NCBI GenBank assembly: GCA_964632005.1
Contig: CAZWAP010000006.1
Coordinates: 1 to 64,000 of the forward strand
Source of the DNA: CAZWAP01 sp964632005
GTDB taxonomy: Bacteria > Planctomycetota > Phycisphaerae > Sedimentisphaerales > Anaerobacaceae
DNA length: 64,000 nucleotides
Reading direction: 5' to 3'
Shown here one piece after another: positions 33,313 through 41,463 of the stretch (the stretch's first letter is position 1; each line of letters starts with the position of its first letter). Below the pieces are notes generated by a model. The model was not told the origin of the DNA. It made no database searches and was given only the letters and a program-made list of their open reading frames with translations. A program made the position numbers and the translations under genes.

Positions 33313-33343
33313 AGTGCCCCCGGACCGCTACAATCGGCCGAAT

Positions 33344-33375
33344 AAAAAAAGGATGGCATATCCTACACCATCCTT
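33344..33375 (-). terminator. Strong rho-independent terminator between rpmA and obg
   Basis: Read on the minus strand: AAGGATGG (33375-33368), an 11-nt loop, CCATCCTT (33356-33349), then a run of seven T (33350-33344). It lies 29 bp after the rpmA stop and 32 bp before the obg start, an 8-bp stem with a full T tract. Confidence 0.85.
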
Positions 33376-33403
33376 ACTCGGCGAACCGCGAGATCCCAAG
33401 CTC

Positions 33404-33637
33404 TCAGACCACGTGCACCTTGCGCCCTTGAAAACGTATGGTTCCATCCGTCCTGGCGAAAAGCGTGTAATCCTTGCCTATACCCACGTTCGCGCCGGGT
33501 AAGAACTTTGTCCCGCATTGCCGCACTATTATCGAGCCGGCCCTCACCGACTGGCCGCCGAAGAGCTTGACACCCCTGTACTTGGCGTTGCTGTCCCGGC
33601 CGTTTCTCGATGAACCTTGTCCCTTTTTATGTGCCAT
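33404..33637 (-). CDS. rpmA: 50S ribosomal protein L27
   Basis: 77 residues, ATG 33637 preceded by TAGGAG. L27 lies near the peptidyl-transferase centre with its N-terminus reaching the tRNA ends. Family motifs MAHKKGQGSSRNGRDSNAKY, GVKLFGGQSVRAGSIIVRQ and GIGKDYTLFA are all present; there is no cleavable N-terminal extension of the Firmicutes type. The usual partner rplU (L21) is not adjacent: the next upstream gene is a TlpA-like thioredoxin 155 bp away. A strong terminator follows, so rpmA seems to be a single-gene transcript. Confidence 0.97.
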   Translation of the reverse strand: MAHKKGQGSSRNGRDSNAKYRGVKLFGGQSVRAGSIIVRQCGTKFLPGANVGIGKDYTLFARTDGTIRFQGRKVHVV

Positions 33638-33791
33638 AGATATAGCGACTCCTATCGCGAGAATAACGATTCAACGCTGGTCGATCACTCGAACCACAAA
33701 GGATAACGACTCCCGCCGGAGTTGTCCAGGCCAAATTTCTGGATTTTTTTGCGAAAAAAGCTGCGATCCTGATACCCGCTGGCCCGGGGTA

Positions 33792-34505
33792 CTATGGCCA
33801 GTCCGCCTCGAGCACGGCCTTGACTTCGTCGAGGTGCATCAGGCCGGCCGCCACAAGCTTGATCTTGCCCTTCGGGTCGATGAAGAAGATCGTCGGCAGC
33901 TCCCTGACCGCGTCATACGGCCCGCCTGCGCTGCCCGGCTCGGCTGCAAAAACGGTGTAATTGATCTTTCTATCCGTGGCAAACTGCTTGATCATCTCCG
34001 CCGTGTTCGGCGGGTACTGGCTGACGTGCGATATCGCCAGGATCGCAAGCTTGTCTTTGCCTATCGCGTTGCGCAGCTCTATCAGGTGGGGCACTTCCAT
34101 CCTGCAGGGCGGACACCAGGTGGCCCAGAAGACTATCATAACATTCTTGCCTTTATAGTCGCTGAGCCTGTGTTGCTTGTCCGTGATGTCGGTCAGTTTG
34201 AAATCCGGCGCATCCGTGCCGACAAGAGAGCTAAACTCACGCGCCGGCTCCCACGTTCGGGCGGCTCTGACGATGCTGGTCAGGCTCTTCTTGGAGCCTG
34301 TTACCGCTTCGCCCGGGGCGGAAGCACTCTGGCCTGGTTCCCGGCCAGCGGACGTCTCAGCGGCCTGGCCGGGCGGGCTGTTCGGCCTCGGCGAAGACTC
34401 CGAAGGTTCCTTCTTGCATCCTGCCGATATGGCTGTCCCGAAAAGCAGCTCCATACTGACAATCACCAGGCAGTAACTACGCATACCGTTTTTCAGCTTG
34501 AACAT
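33792..34505 (-). CDS. TlpA/ResA-like thiol-disulfide oxidoreductase lipoprotein
   Basis: 237 residues from ATG 34505, which has TTGGAGTAAGAACG upstream; an in-frame ATG at 34532 is less likely. The signal ends in the lipobox AISAGC, so the protein is membrane-anchored outside the cytoplasm. A Ser/Pro-rich linker (30-70) leads to a thioredoxin-fold domain: TDAPDFKLTDITDKQHRLSD, the redox motif FWATWCPPCRMEVPHL and the cis-Pro region RELPTIFFIDPKG. TlpA/ResA proteins reduce or rearrange disulfides, for example in cytochrome c maturation; no cytochrome gene is nearby, so the client is unknown. Confidence 0.9.
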   Translation of the reverse strand: MFKLKNGMRSYCLVIVSMELLFGTAISAGCKKEPSESSPRPNSPPGQAAETSAGREPGQSASAPGEAVTGSKKSLTSIVRAARTWEPAREFSSLVGTDAPDFKLTDITDKQHRLSDYKGKNVMIVFWATWCPPCRMEVPHLIELRNAIGKDKLAILAISHVSQYPPNTAEMIKQFATDRKINYTVFAAEPGSAGGPYDAVRELPTIFFIDPKGKIKLVAAGLMHLDEVKAVLEADWP

Positions 34506-34664
34506 CGTTCTTACTCCAAAATTTGCGTACATCTCATACCTTATTCTATACCAGCGTACACAAGGCCAGGTTCATCGTTCAATCTGGTCTGGTGGTTTTC
34601 GGCTCTACGTAGGCGGCGATTGGCCCGTTGTCTTCGCCTGCCGGCTCACAGAATCAGCCCACCA

Positions 34665-35912
34665 TCAGTCCTGTTCGACGGGCAAAGGCTCCTTATCTAC
34701 CCGGGTTTTCCGCCCGCCCTGGATCGCGGCGATTTGCCTGGCGGTCCGCGCGACGCCCGCCCGGTCGGTTATCAGCTGGAAATCTATCGTGAAAGTCCGG
34801 CTTTGATGCGGGCCGAGCCGGGGCACACGCCCGAATTTCCGCTCTACAGACCTGTTCCGCGAGAAACCCGTGCCCGGCTCCAGGCCCGTGACGTATCCAT
34901 CCTCCAGAGCCACCGGATTCTTCCACAGCGTAAAATAAGGCAGTTGCTCGGTCGAGAAACTCATCGCTACGCCCTTATCGCCCTCGGCGTTGCGAAGCAT
35001 CACCTTGGTTCTGGCCTCTTCGTCGGCCCAGAGTTGTATACAGAAGACCTGCTCGGCGACCCCAGCTCTCGGAGCCGGATACAAGTCGTAGCTGTTCACG
35101 CCCGAGGCTGATATGTCGTTGATCGGACTGACCCGTCGCACCGGCGCCACGAACCGAGCGTCCTGCTCCATAAGCGGGGGCCCGTAATTGGCGTGGTAGA
35201 GAATCCCGAACTCCTGCTCCACGGCGCTGAGGTTGGTGACTTTGTCGGAGATTTGCAGCGCGGCCGACCCCGCCGTCGTCGAAACCTCGCTCCAGAGTTC
35301 CAGCTTAGGCCCGTGCAGAATCGCTTCATCGACCCGGCCGCGTACGCGGATGCGGTAGGGCGGCTTGCGGTCGATGACCAATTCCACGACCGAGGCCGGC
35401 GTGTTTGCGATCTTGCCGTGCAGGGTCAGCTCCATTTTGGACTTCTTGCCCGTATTGTCGATGAACTCGTCCGGCCCGGGCGCCCCGAAAAACTCCAGTC
35501 CGCAGCGCACCAGCCACTCGTTGAAACCATCCAGCCAGCCCAGGCCCTCTCGTGAGTTGAGGTTCACAAACTTCGGGTGCACCAGGCCCCTGACCGGCGA
35601 GTCCCAGCCCAGTCGCAGCTCTGCCGTGGAGACCTCCTGAATGGACATCCCCCTGGTGGGAACGACCTTCAACCGGAGCCTCCCGTTGTTGATCTCGATG
35701 ACCTCGACGCCTTCCTGCTTGCCCCCGTGCAGCACGTACTTGTGTACTGACCACCCAACCGGGCACGGCGGCGTCACCTCGCGGGAGCTGATGCGAATCG
35801 ACTCGATATAAATATTCCGCTCTACGTCGGTTAACACCACGCGGTACGGCTCGGCCGCGCGGACCGCCGTGCCTACAAGGACCACCGCAATGACACAACT
35901 GACCCTGTGCAT
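34665..35912 (-). CDS. DUF4432 / aldose-1-epimerase-like secreted protein
   Basis: 415 residues, ATG 35912 with AAAGG eight bases upstream. An N-terminal signal peptide (VSCVIAVVLVGTAVRA) is followed by a galactose-mutarotase-like beta-sandwich matching the DUF4432 family: EINNGRLRLKVVPTRGMSIQ, LGWDSPVRGLVHPKFVNL, RCGLEFFGAPGPDEF and YHANYGPPLME with the conserved His, ending in LWKNPVALEDGYVTGLEPGT. These proteins bind or epimerise sugars; the substrate is unknown. It is divergent from the sialate esterase-like gene, and both may act on exported carbohydrate. Confidence 0.87.
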   Translation of the reverse strand: MHRVSCVIAVVLVGTAVRAAEPYRVVLTDVERNIYIESIRISSREVTPPCPVGWSVHKYVLHGGKQEGVEVIEINNGRLRLKVVPTRGMSIQEVSTAELRLGWDSPVRGLVHPKFVNLNSREGLGWLDGFNEWLVRCGLEFFGAPGPDEFIDNTGKKSKMELTLHGKIANTPASVVELVIDRKPPYRIRVRGRVDEAILHGPKLELWSEVSTTAGSAALQISDKVTNLSAVEQEFGILYHANYGPPLMEQDARFVAPVRRVSPINDISASGVNSYDLYPAPRAGVAEQVFCIQLWADEEARTKVMLRNAEGDKGVAMSFSTEQLPYFTLWKNPVALEDGYVTGLEPGTGFSRNRSVERKFGRVPRLGPHQSRTFTIDFQLITDRAGVARTARQIAAIQGGRKTRVDKEPLPVEQD

Positions 35913-36360
35913 ATCCGGCCTTTCGCAGCGATCGTACTACGTTGATCGGCTATCTCGCAGGTTCCTTTGGGCCCGGGAGCATAGGCTACTTTACCAAATA
36001 CTGCTCGTGGTGCAAGTCAAATGATCCTGGCTTGCCGGCGCACGCTTGCGGCGAACTTTGGAGGTCAGCCGGGGATTCGGCGTATCGGGCCGGCAGGATT
36101 GCAGATGCAGCCCAACCATTCACCCGGGAAGTTCCTCGATGCGCCGCTGTGTCCCCTGGCCTGTCCTGGTCGGCGAAAAACTACTTGGCAGGGCCGGGCC
36201 GTTGTTGTATATTAACCGGCCAGCATTGTTCCAAGCTGTCTCTGTACTCTGTATAGCCAGCTATTGTTGAAGCTGGATGTTACTGTCCGGTTTGAGGTCG
36301 GCCGACGCGACAGAAAGGTGTTTTCGCAGGCCACCTGCAACTTGGAAAGGAGCAAAGAAA
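35913..36360. other. 448-bp divergent intergenic region
   Basis: Lies between the DUF4432 gene (minus) and the sialate O-acetylesterase-like gene (plus). It holds the stem CCAGCT-ATTGTTGA-AGCTGG at 36257-36276 and the ribosome site GGAAAGGAGCAAAGAAA just before ATG 36361. AT-rich patches near 36205-36265 (e.g. TGTATATTAA) are the likely promoter area, but I find no pair of -35/-10 boxes I would defend. No RNA gene or repeat was recognised. Confidence 0.5.
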
Positions 36361-37938
36361 ATGGATCGTACTGAAATGGAAGCATCTTGCGGTTGGAAAC
36401 TGCCCGTGACGCTTGCGGCCTTGTTGCTGTTGATCTGGTCGCCGGGCCTGCTGGCGGAGATAAAGTTGCCGGCCGTGATCGGCGACAATATGGTCCTTCA
36501 GCGGGGCAAGGTGGTCTCAATATGGGGCTGGGCTGATCCCGGGGAGGAAGTTACCGTCAGCGTGGACTGGCAGGCTATGCGCTGGAGTGTCCGGGCCGGC
36601 AGCGACGGCAAGTGGGCCTTCAAGATGAGCTCGCCGCCGGCTGGTGGACCCTACCAGATGACCCTTCAGGGCAAGAATAGCGTAACCATAAAGAACATCC
36701 TTTCCGGCGAAGTTTGGGTCTGTTCGGGCCAGTCGAACATGCAGATGTCCGTCCAGGCCTCTGCGAACGCCGAGCAGGAGATCGCGGCGGCCGATTACCC
36801 GAAGATACGGCTGTTCACCGTGGAGCGAGAAGTGGCCGAGGAGCCCAAATCCGACTGCCGGGGCAGGTGGGTCGAGTGCAGCCCGCAGACGGTCCCCGGG
36901 TTTTCGGCTGTGGCCTACTATTTCGGACGCTACCTCCACAAGGAACTCAACGTACCGGTCGGGCTGATACACACCTCGTGGGGCGGGACACCCGCCGAGG
37001 CGTGGACCAGGCTTGACGCGCTCGAGGGCGACGAAGATTTCGCCCCCATCCTCCAACGCTACCAGGAGCTGGTCGAGAAGTACCCCGCGAGAATGGCGGA
37101 CTACGAGCAGAGGCTCAAGCAGTGGAAGCAAGCGGTAGAAAAGGCCAAGAGCGAGGGCAAGAAGGTCCCTCGGCGACCCAGGCCCCCGGCCGGCCCCCTC
37201 AATCCTCACCGCCCAGCGGGCTTGTACAACGCGATGATATCCCCGCTGATCCCGTATGGGATCCGCGGCGTGATATGGTACCAGGGCGAGTCAAACGCCA
37301 GCCGGGCATACCAGTACCGCAAGCTCTTTCCGAGGATGATCGAGTGCTGGCGCAAAAACTGGGGACAGGGGGACTTTCCGTTTATCTTTGTCCAGCTGGC
37401 CAACTTCAAGGCCGTCCAGCCTGAACCTGCCGACAGTGCCTGGGCCGAGCTGCGCGAGGCCCAGCTAAAGGCCCTGGCTCTGCCGAATACGGGTATGGCG
37501 GTGATCATCGACATAGGCGAGGCGGACGACATTCATCCCAAGAACAAGCAGGACGTCGGAAAGCGCCTGGCCCTGTGGGCACTCGGGACGACGTACGGCA
37601 AGAAGATTGTTTATTCCGGCCCACTTTATAAGTCTATGCAGGTCGAGGGCAGCAAGGTTATCCTGCGGTTTGACCACGTTGACGGGGGCCTTGTAGCCAA
37701 GGGCGGCGGCCCGCTGAAGGGCTTTGCGATCGCCGGCGAGGACAAGAAATTCGTGTGGGCCGAGGCGGAAATCCAGGGCGACACGGTCGTGGTGAGCAGT
37801 CCGCAGGTTCCCAAGCCCGTCGCTGTGCGTTACGCCTGGGCCGACAACCCGATATGCAACCTTTACAACGCCGAAGGACTGCCCGCCTCACCTTTCCGCA
37901 CGGACGATTGGCCCGGCGTGACCATCGACGCCAGGTAA
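36361..37938 (+). CDS. Sialate O-acetylesterase-like (SASA domain) secreted esterase
   Basis: 525 residues from ATG 36361 (AAAGGAG upstream); ATG 36376 is an alternative. Signal peptide LPVTLAALLLLIWSPGLLA. The SGNH-type hydrolase blocks of the SASA family are clear: N-terminal KLPAVIGDNMVLQRGKVV and IWGWADPGEEVTV (a beta-sandwich), the nucleophile block WVCSGQSNMQMSV, the Gly/oxyanion block HTSWGGTPAEAWTRLD, and the Asp-x-x-His block DDIHPKNKQDVGKRLALWAL. A Lys/Glu-rich insertion (about 230-285) interrupts the domain, as in many planctomycete homologues. It removes acetyl groups from sialic acid or, more generally, from polysaccharides. Neighbours are DUF4432 (divergent) and a prepilin gene downstream with its own promoter. 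Confidence 0.9.
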   Translation: MDRTEMEASCGWKLPVTLAALLLLIWSPGLLAEIKLPAVIGDNMVLQRGKVVSIWGWADPGEEVTVSVDWQAMRWSVRAGSDGKWAFKMSSPPAGGPYQMTLQGKNSVTIKNILSGEVWVCSGQSNMQMSVQASANAEQEIAAADYPKIRLFTVEREVAEEPKSDCRGRWVECSPQTVPGFSAVAYYFGRYLHKELNVPVGLIHTSWGGTPAEAWTRLDALEGDEDFAPILQRYQELVEKYPARMADYEQRLKQWKQAVEKAKSEGKKVPRRPRPPAGPLNPHRPAGLYNAMISPLIPYGIRGVIWYQGESNASRAYQYRKLFPRMIECWRKNWGQGDFPFIFVQLANFKAVQPEPADSAWAELREAQLKALALPNTGMAVIIDIGEADDIHPKNKQDVGKRLALWALGTTYGKKIVYSGPLYKSMQVEGSKVILRFDHVDGGLVAKGGGPLKGFAIAGEDKKFVWAEAEIQGDTVVVSSPQVPKPVAVRYAWADNPICNLYNAEGLPASPFRTDDWPGVTIDAR

Positions 37939-38285
37939 CCGGCAGGCCCGCCGGCCGGTCCGAGCCTTTGGCCTCGGGCGGCACGCTGGGGTATTGGCCA
38001 GCCCAGGCCCCAATCTGGGAGGTCCTTCAGCAGTTTTCCTGCGTACCTGGGGATTGTACGGCCCCGGGCAGTCATCGTGGCCGAGTGTGTGGTTGTGGGT
38101 GGCAGAAAAAAGGCCTCTTTGCCGGGTAAACTAAAAAACCGACAAGGAGGTTTGCCGATGTTGAAATTGAGCCGGTAAGATGGTATAATTAGCTGTGTTG
38201 GGTGTAGTAGTGTCGAACATAGCATTAAATGACCAATCCCGGCGTAATACAACCGAGATGCCAGTAGGGAATCGGAGGTGTTGAT
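37939..38285. other. Intergenic region with mini-ORF and promoter
   Basis: 347 bp between the esterase and prepilin genes. GC-rich inverted patches follow the esterase stop but lack a T tract. A perfect ribosome site AAGGAGG (38144-38150) precedes ATG 38158, which opens a frame of only six codons (MLKLSR, stop 38176-38178). Its bases overlap the -35 box of the prepilin promoter (38161-38189). It is either a leader peptide, a truncated gene start or coincidence. Confidence 0.55.
38161..38189 (+). promoter_or_regulatory. Promoter for prepilin gene
   Basis: TTGAAA (38161-38166), exactly 17 bp, perfect TATAAT (38184-38189). Transcription would start near 38196, leaving a leader of about 90 nt before ATG 38286. 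Confidence 0.75.
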
Positions 38286-39104
38286 ATGCGTCGAACCGTT
38301 CCAACAAGAGGCTTTACTCTCATCGAGCTTCTCGTCGTCATCGCCATAATCGCTCTGCTGATGGCGATCATATTGCCGGCGCTGCAGCGAGCTCGCATGC
38401 AGGCCAAGAACGTACAGTGTAAATCGAACCTGAAGAGCTACGCTCTGGTGATGCAATTGTATACCGGCGACTACGACGATCGCTTGCCCGAGTCCTTCAC
38501 CGGGATCTATTCCTGGGCAACGATCAATAAAGGGATCAGTCTTGCGGGGGGATGGAATCCGTCCGTGCCGTTTGAACACAACCTCAAGCCGGACGGGACC
38601 TACATTCCCTATTTGCAGGCGAATGTCAAGAGCAACATCTGCCCGGTCCTCCAGGACGTGTACCACAAGAAGTGGCCGAATCGGGCAAAACCTGGCTTTA
38701 CGTACAGTTTCAACTGGTGGCTCAACGCCGACAAACCGATCATTCCCAGGGTTAGCATGGTCAAACATCCCAGTCGCACGTTCTTTGCCGGCGAAGAGCT
38801 GGCCTGGCAAGCGAAGGATGCGAGCGGCAAGAGGGTCAACGGGGCAATATTCAACGACAATTCTCTGTGCACATTCTGGTCTGGAGGAGCGAGCTTAGAA
38901 TGGGTGCAGGGATTCGATCCTGACGATCCTCCACCGTATACCGATGCCTTTGGCGAGTACCACAGAGCGGGAATGCGCAGGATCTACGCTGCCATGGCGG
39001 ATGGCGGCCTGTGCGGCGGCGTAAGCAATGCAGCTTGCGTCGATGGCTCCGTGCAGGAAGTAAACCCGTTTGATACTTTACGGTATGCGATAGGAATCAA
39101 GTAA
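38286..39104 (+). CDS. Type II secretion/prepilin-like protein (PulG-type N-terminus, X9-DG C-terminus)
   Basis: 272 residues, ATG 38286 with CGGAGGTGTTGAT upstream. The N-terminus is a textbook class III prepilin signal: RGFTLIELLVVIAIIALLMA, cleaved after Gly with Phe at +1 and Glu at +5. The body is the planctomycete pseudopilin type with a C-terminal Asp-Gly motif (AACVDGSVQEVNP, the H-X9-DG family). These proteins are present in dozens of copies per planctomycete genome and may form surface fibres or carry exported substrates. No secretion ATPase or peptidase gene lies nearby, and it has its own strong promoter. Confidence 0.92.
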   Translation: MRRTVPTRGFTLIELLVVIAIIALLMAIILPALQRARMQAKNVQCKSNLKSYALVMQLYTGDYDDRLPESFTGIYSWATINKGISLAGGWNPSVPFEHNLKPDGTYIPYLQANVKSNICPVLQDVYHKKWPNRAKPGFTYSFNWWLNADKPIIPRVSMVKHPSRTFFAGEELAWQAKDASGKRVNGAIFNDNSLCTFWSGGASLEWVQGFDPDDPPPYTDAFGEYHRAGMRRIYAAMADGGLCGGVSNAACVDGSVQEVNPFDTLRYAIGIK

Positions 39105-39151
39105 GAGCTGTGCGTCACAAACCGACCGCTCGCAGGCAGCGTGTCGATTAG

Positions 39152-39325
39152 GCCCCCGGGGATAAGCTGGTCGGCCGCGACGTCCGAATCCTCGACGTCT
39201 CAGACGAATTCAGGTGGGCAGGTCTGCTCGCAGAGCCAGGCCAGAGCATCAAGAGCAAGATCCGCTTGAGGCTTTGCCCAAATGCGGCAAGTCTGCGGGC
39301 GCTCTTGAGGTCGCAAGTGCTTTAG
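39152..39325 (+). pseudogene. Possible gene remnant: 57-codon coding-like open frame without a start
   Basis: Open from just after TAG 39149-39151 to TAG 39323-39325, with GC-rich third positions like real genes here. It reads DKLVGRDVRILDVSDEFRWA and later AEPGQSIKSKIRLRLC, a plausible compact fold, yet has no ATG, GTG or TTG at a sensible place; only CTG 39167 or an internal TTG is available. It may be the 3' relic of a gene lost by deletion, or a chance frame. Its tail overlaps the folP stop on the other strand. Confidence 0.25.
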
Positions 39326-40176
39326 GGGCCCCCGCGAATCTGCTGGACCATTTTCACCACGTCAACCATCGGGGCAACATCGTGCACCCGTACGACTGAG
39401 ACCCCGGCTGCTGCACAAAGGGCTACCGTTGCTGCGGTTCCGAACACCCTGTCGGTCGGCTTGTTCCTGCCGGTTACCGCCCCGATAAAGCTCTTGCGGC
39501 TCGTTCCCACGAGGACCCGGTAGCCGGTGGCCACAAACCTGTCTATATGCCTCAAGAGCTCCAGGTTGTGGTGCACAGTCTTGCCGAAGCCTATTCCCGG
39601 GTCAATGAATATCCTCTCTTGGGGGATGCCCAGGCTCTGGGCGTGTTCGGCCCGCCCGAGAAGATATCCCAGCACCTCGTTGACAACGTCAGCGTAGCTG
39701 GGCTCGATCTGCATCGTCTTCGGGGTCCCCTGCATATGCATCAAGACGACCGGCACGGCCTTCTCCGCCGCCAGCAGTCCCAGCCGCTCATCACTCAACG
39801 CCGTTATGTCGTTTATAATCCCTGCGCCGGCGTGGAGGGCGGCGGCGGCGACCTGGTAATCCCGTGTGTCGATGCTGATCGGTATGGTGAGCTTTGCCCG
39901 CAGCGCCCTTATCACCGGCACTACTCGCCTTATCTGCTCGGCCGGCTCGGCCGGCTCGGAACCGGGACGCGTCGATTCGCCCCCTACATCAATAATCGCG
40001 GCCCCGGCTTCAGCCATCCGGAGCCCGTGCTCTACTGCGGGGCCGGCCTCCAAAAACAGCCCGCCGTCACTGAAGGAGTCCGGCGTGACGTTCAGCACGC
40101 CCATAACGAGGGTTCCGTGCGAAAAATCCAGCCGGCCGGCCGACCATTCAACAATGTTCCCGACATCGGATCTCAC
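39322..40176 (-). CDS. folP: Dihydropteroate synthase
   Basis: 284 residues from GTG 40176, four bases past the pdxB stop and nine bases from GAAGGGG; a TTG at 40194 overlapping pdxB is the alternative. Condenses p-aminobenzoate with dihydropterin pyrophosphate in folate synthesis. TIM-barrel motifs: MGVLNVTPDSFSDGG (pterin and Mg site), AAIIDVGGESTRPGS, PISIDTRDYQVAAAAL, GAGIINDITAL, VVLMHMQGTPKTMQ, FIDPGIGFGK, and the C-terminal VRVHDV. Complete. It is transcribed with pdxB, so two vitamin pathways (B9 and B6) share a transcript. Confidence 0.95.
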   Translation of the reverse strand: MRSDVGNIVEWSAGRLDFSHGTLVMGVLNVTPDSFSDGGLFLEAGPAVEHGLRMAEAGAAIIDVGGESTRPGSEPAEPAEQIRRVVPVIRALRAKLTIPISIDTRDYQVAAAALHAGAGIINDITALSDERLGLLAAEKAVPVVLMHMQGTPKTMQIEPSYADVVNEVLGYLLGRAEHAQSLGIPQERIFIDPGIGFGKTVHHNLELLRHIDRFVATGYRVLVGTSRKSFIGAVTGRNKPTDRVFGTAATVALCAAAGVSVVRVHDVAPMVDVVKMVQQIRGGP

Positions 40177-40180
40177 CGTC

Positions 40181-41338
40181 CTATGCCCCTTCAACGGCGA
40201 GGCGAAAGCCGATGCCCTCCACCTGCCGCGCGAGCGCCGGGCTCGGCCGCTCCAGCACTACCTTTGTGTTATGGAACTCCCGCCGCACCGGATATTCCTT
40301 CCGAAGGTTATCGAAGTATTGGCCGGCCTGGCCCGCCTTGCACTCGCGAATTCGCCTAAGCCGGACGTCGTCGCGCCTGATATCATAAATGCGCTGCACC
40401 AGTCCTATCAGCACTTCCTGCTCCGGTGCTGTCCCCGGCTCGACCCTCAGTTCCGGCACCTGGGGTTGGGGCAAGAAATCCTCAGGCCTGTAGTGTGCTT
40501 CCAGTCCGAAGTACTGACAGGTCGCCTCATAGGTCATTATCATCCCCGCTACCTTGCCGTCCAGTGAATAGCCAGCGATGTGGGGGGTACCGATGTCCAC
40601 CATCTTCAGGAGCTCGGTATCTATGTCCGGTTCGTTCTCCCAGACATCGAGCACCACCGCGCCCAATCTTGCCGATCGTATGGCGGACTTGAGCGCCTCA
40701 CTGTCTACCACAGCGCCGCGGGAGGAATTGATAAACACGCATCCGGGGCGAAGCGCCTTGAAAAACGTATCATCGGCGAGGTGATGGGTTTTGTCCCGGC
40801 CCTCGTAGGTCAACGGCGTGTGGAGGGTAATAAAATCACAGTCCAGCAGGGCTTCGATCGGCAGGTATTTCTCATCTGCCGTCTGGCGCGCCAGCGGCGG
40901 GTCGTTCAGCCGGACCTCCATCCCGAGCGCAGCGCATTTCTTAGCTACCTTGCTGCCGACGTTACCGGCCCCGATTACACCGATAGACTTGCCTTCCAGC
41001 TTGATCCTGTACTTCTGCGCGACCTCCAGTATCCCGGCTATGACGTACTCTGCGGCGCTGTTGGAATTCGCGCCCGGCGCCGAGGCAAACCCTATGCCGT
41101 TCGCCCGGAGGTAGTCCGTGTCGACGTGGTCGAAGCCGATCGTGGCCGTGGCGACGAATCTTACCCTGGTCTGCTCCAGAAGCTCGGCGTTGACGGGGGT
41201 GACGCTGCGTACGAGCAGGACGTGCGCATCGCGCAGCCGCTCGGCCGTTATCTCGCGCCCTGGCAGAAGCTCGACCTCGCCTATCGACGAAAAACACTCC
41301 CGGACAAACGGGATATTCTCATCGGCCACTATTTTCAT
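40181..41338 (-). CDS. pdxB: 4-phosphoerythronate dehydrogenase
   Basis: 385 residues, ATG 41338. A D-2-hydroxyacid dehydrogenase that oxidises 4-phospho-D-erythronate in the DXP-dependent pyridoxal phosphate pathway. PdxB-specific start MKIVADENIPFVRECFSSIG; then VRFVATATIGFDHVDTDYL, the NAD-binding GVIGAGNVGSKVAKKCAAL (GxGxxG), the FINSSRGAVVDSEAL catalytic Arg block, VLDVWENEPDID and the catalytic His in IGTPHIAGYSLDGK. The C-terminal about 110 residues form the PdxB-specific dimerisation domain, which argues against plain SerA. It runs into folP. PLP is the cofactor of glyA and the aminotransferase in this window. Confidence 0.92.
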   Translation of the reverse strand: MKIVADENIPFVRECFSSIGEVELLPGREITAERLRDAHVLLVRSVTPVNAELLEQTRVRFVATATIGFDHVDTDYLRANGIGFASAPGANSNSAAEYVIAGILEVAQKYRIKLEGKSIGVIGAGNVGSKVAKKCAALGMEVRLNDPPLARQTADEKYLPIEALLDCDFITLHTPLTYEGRDKTHHLADDTFFKALRPGCVFINSSRGAVVDSEALKSAIRSARLGAVVLDVWENEPDIDTELLKMVDIGTPHIAGYSLDGKVAGMIMTYEATCQYFGLEAHYRPEDFLPQPQVPELRVEPGTAPEQEVLIGLVQRIYDIRRDDVRLRRIRECKAGQAGQYFDNLRKEYPVRREFHNTKVVLERPSPALARQVEGIGFRLAVEGA

Positions 41339-41463
41339 ACGGACCCGCCGCCTTTCTCAAAAACCTTCACTTTGGTCCCCCTCCGAAAGCCGCGCCTGCT
41401 ACCGGCTCGCCGGGCCGGCCTGTCTGGCATAACGTCGCGGCAACGACGGGCCGCACCAGCAAC

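Noticed and set aside
33474..35111. 545-codon plus-strand frame
   Set aside because: It runs antisense to rpmA, the TlpA-like gene and part of the DUF4432 gene, all recognised families.
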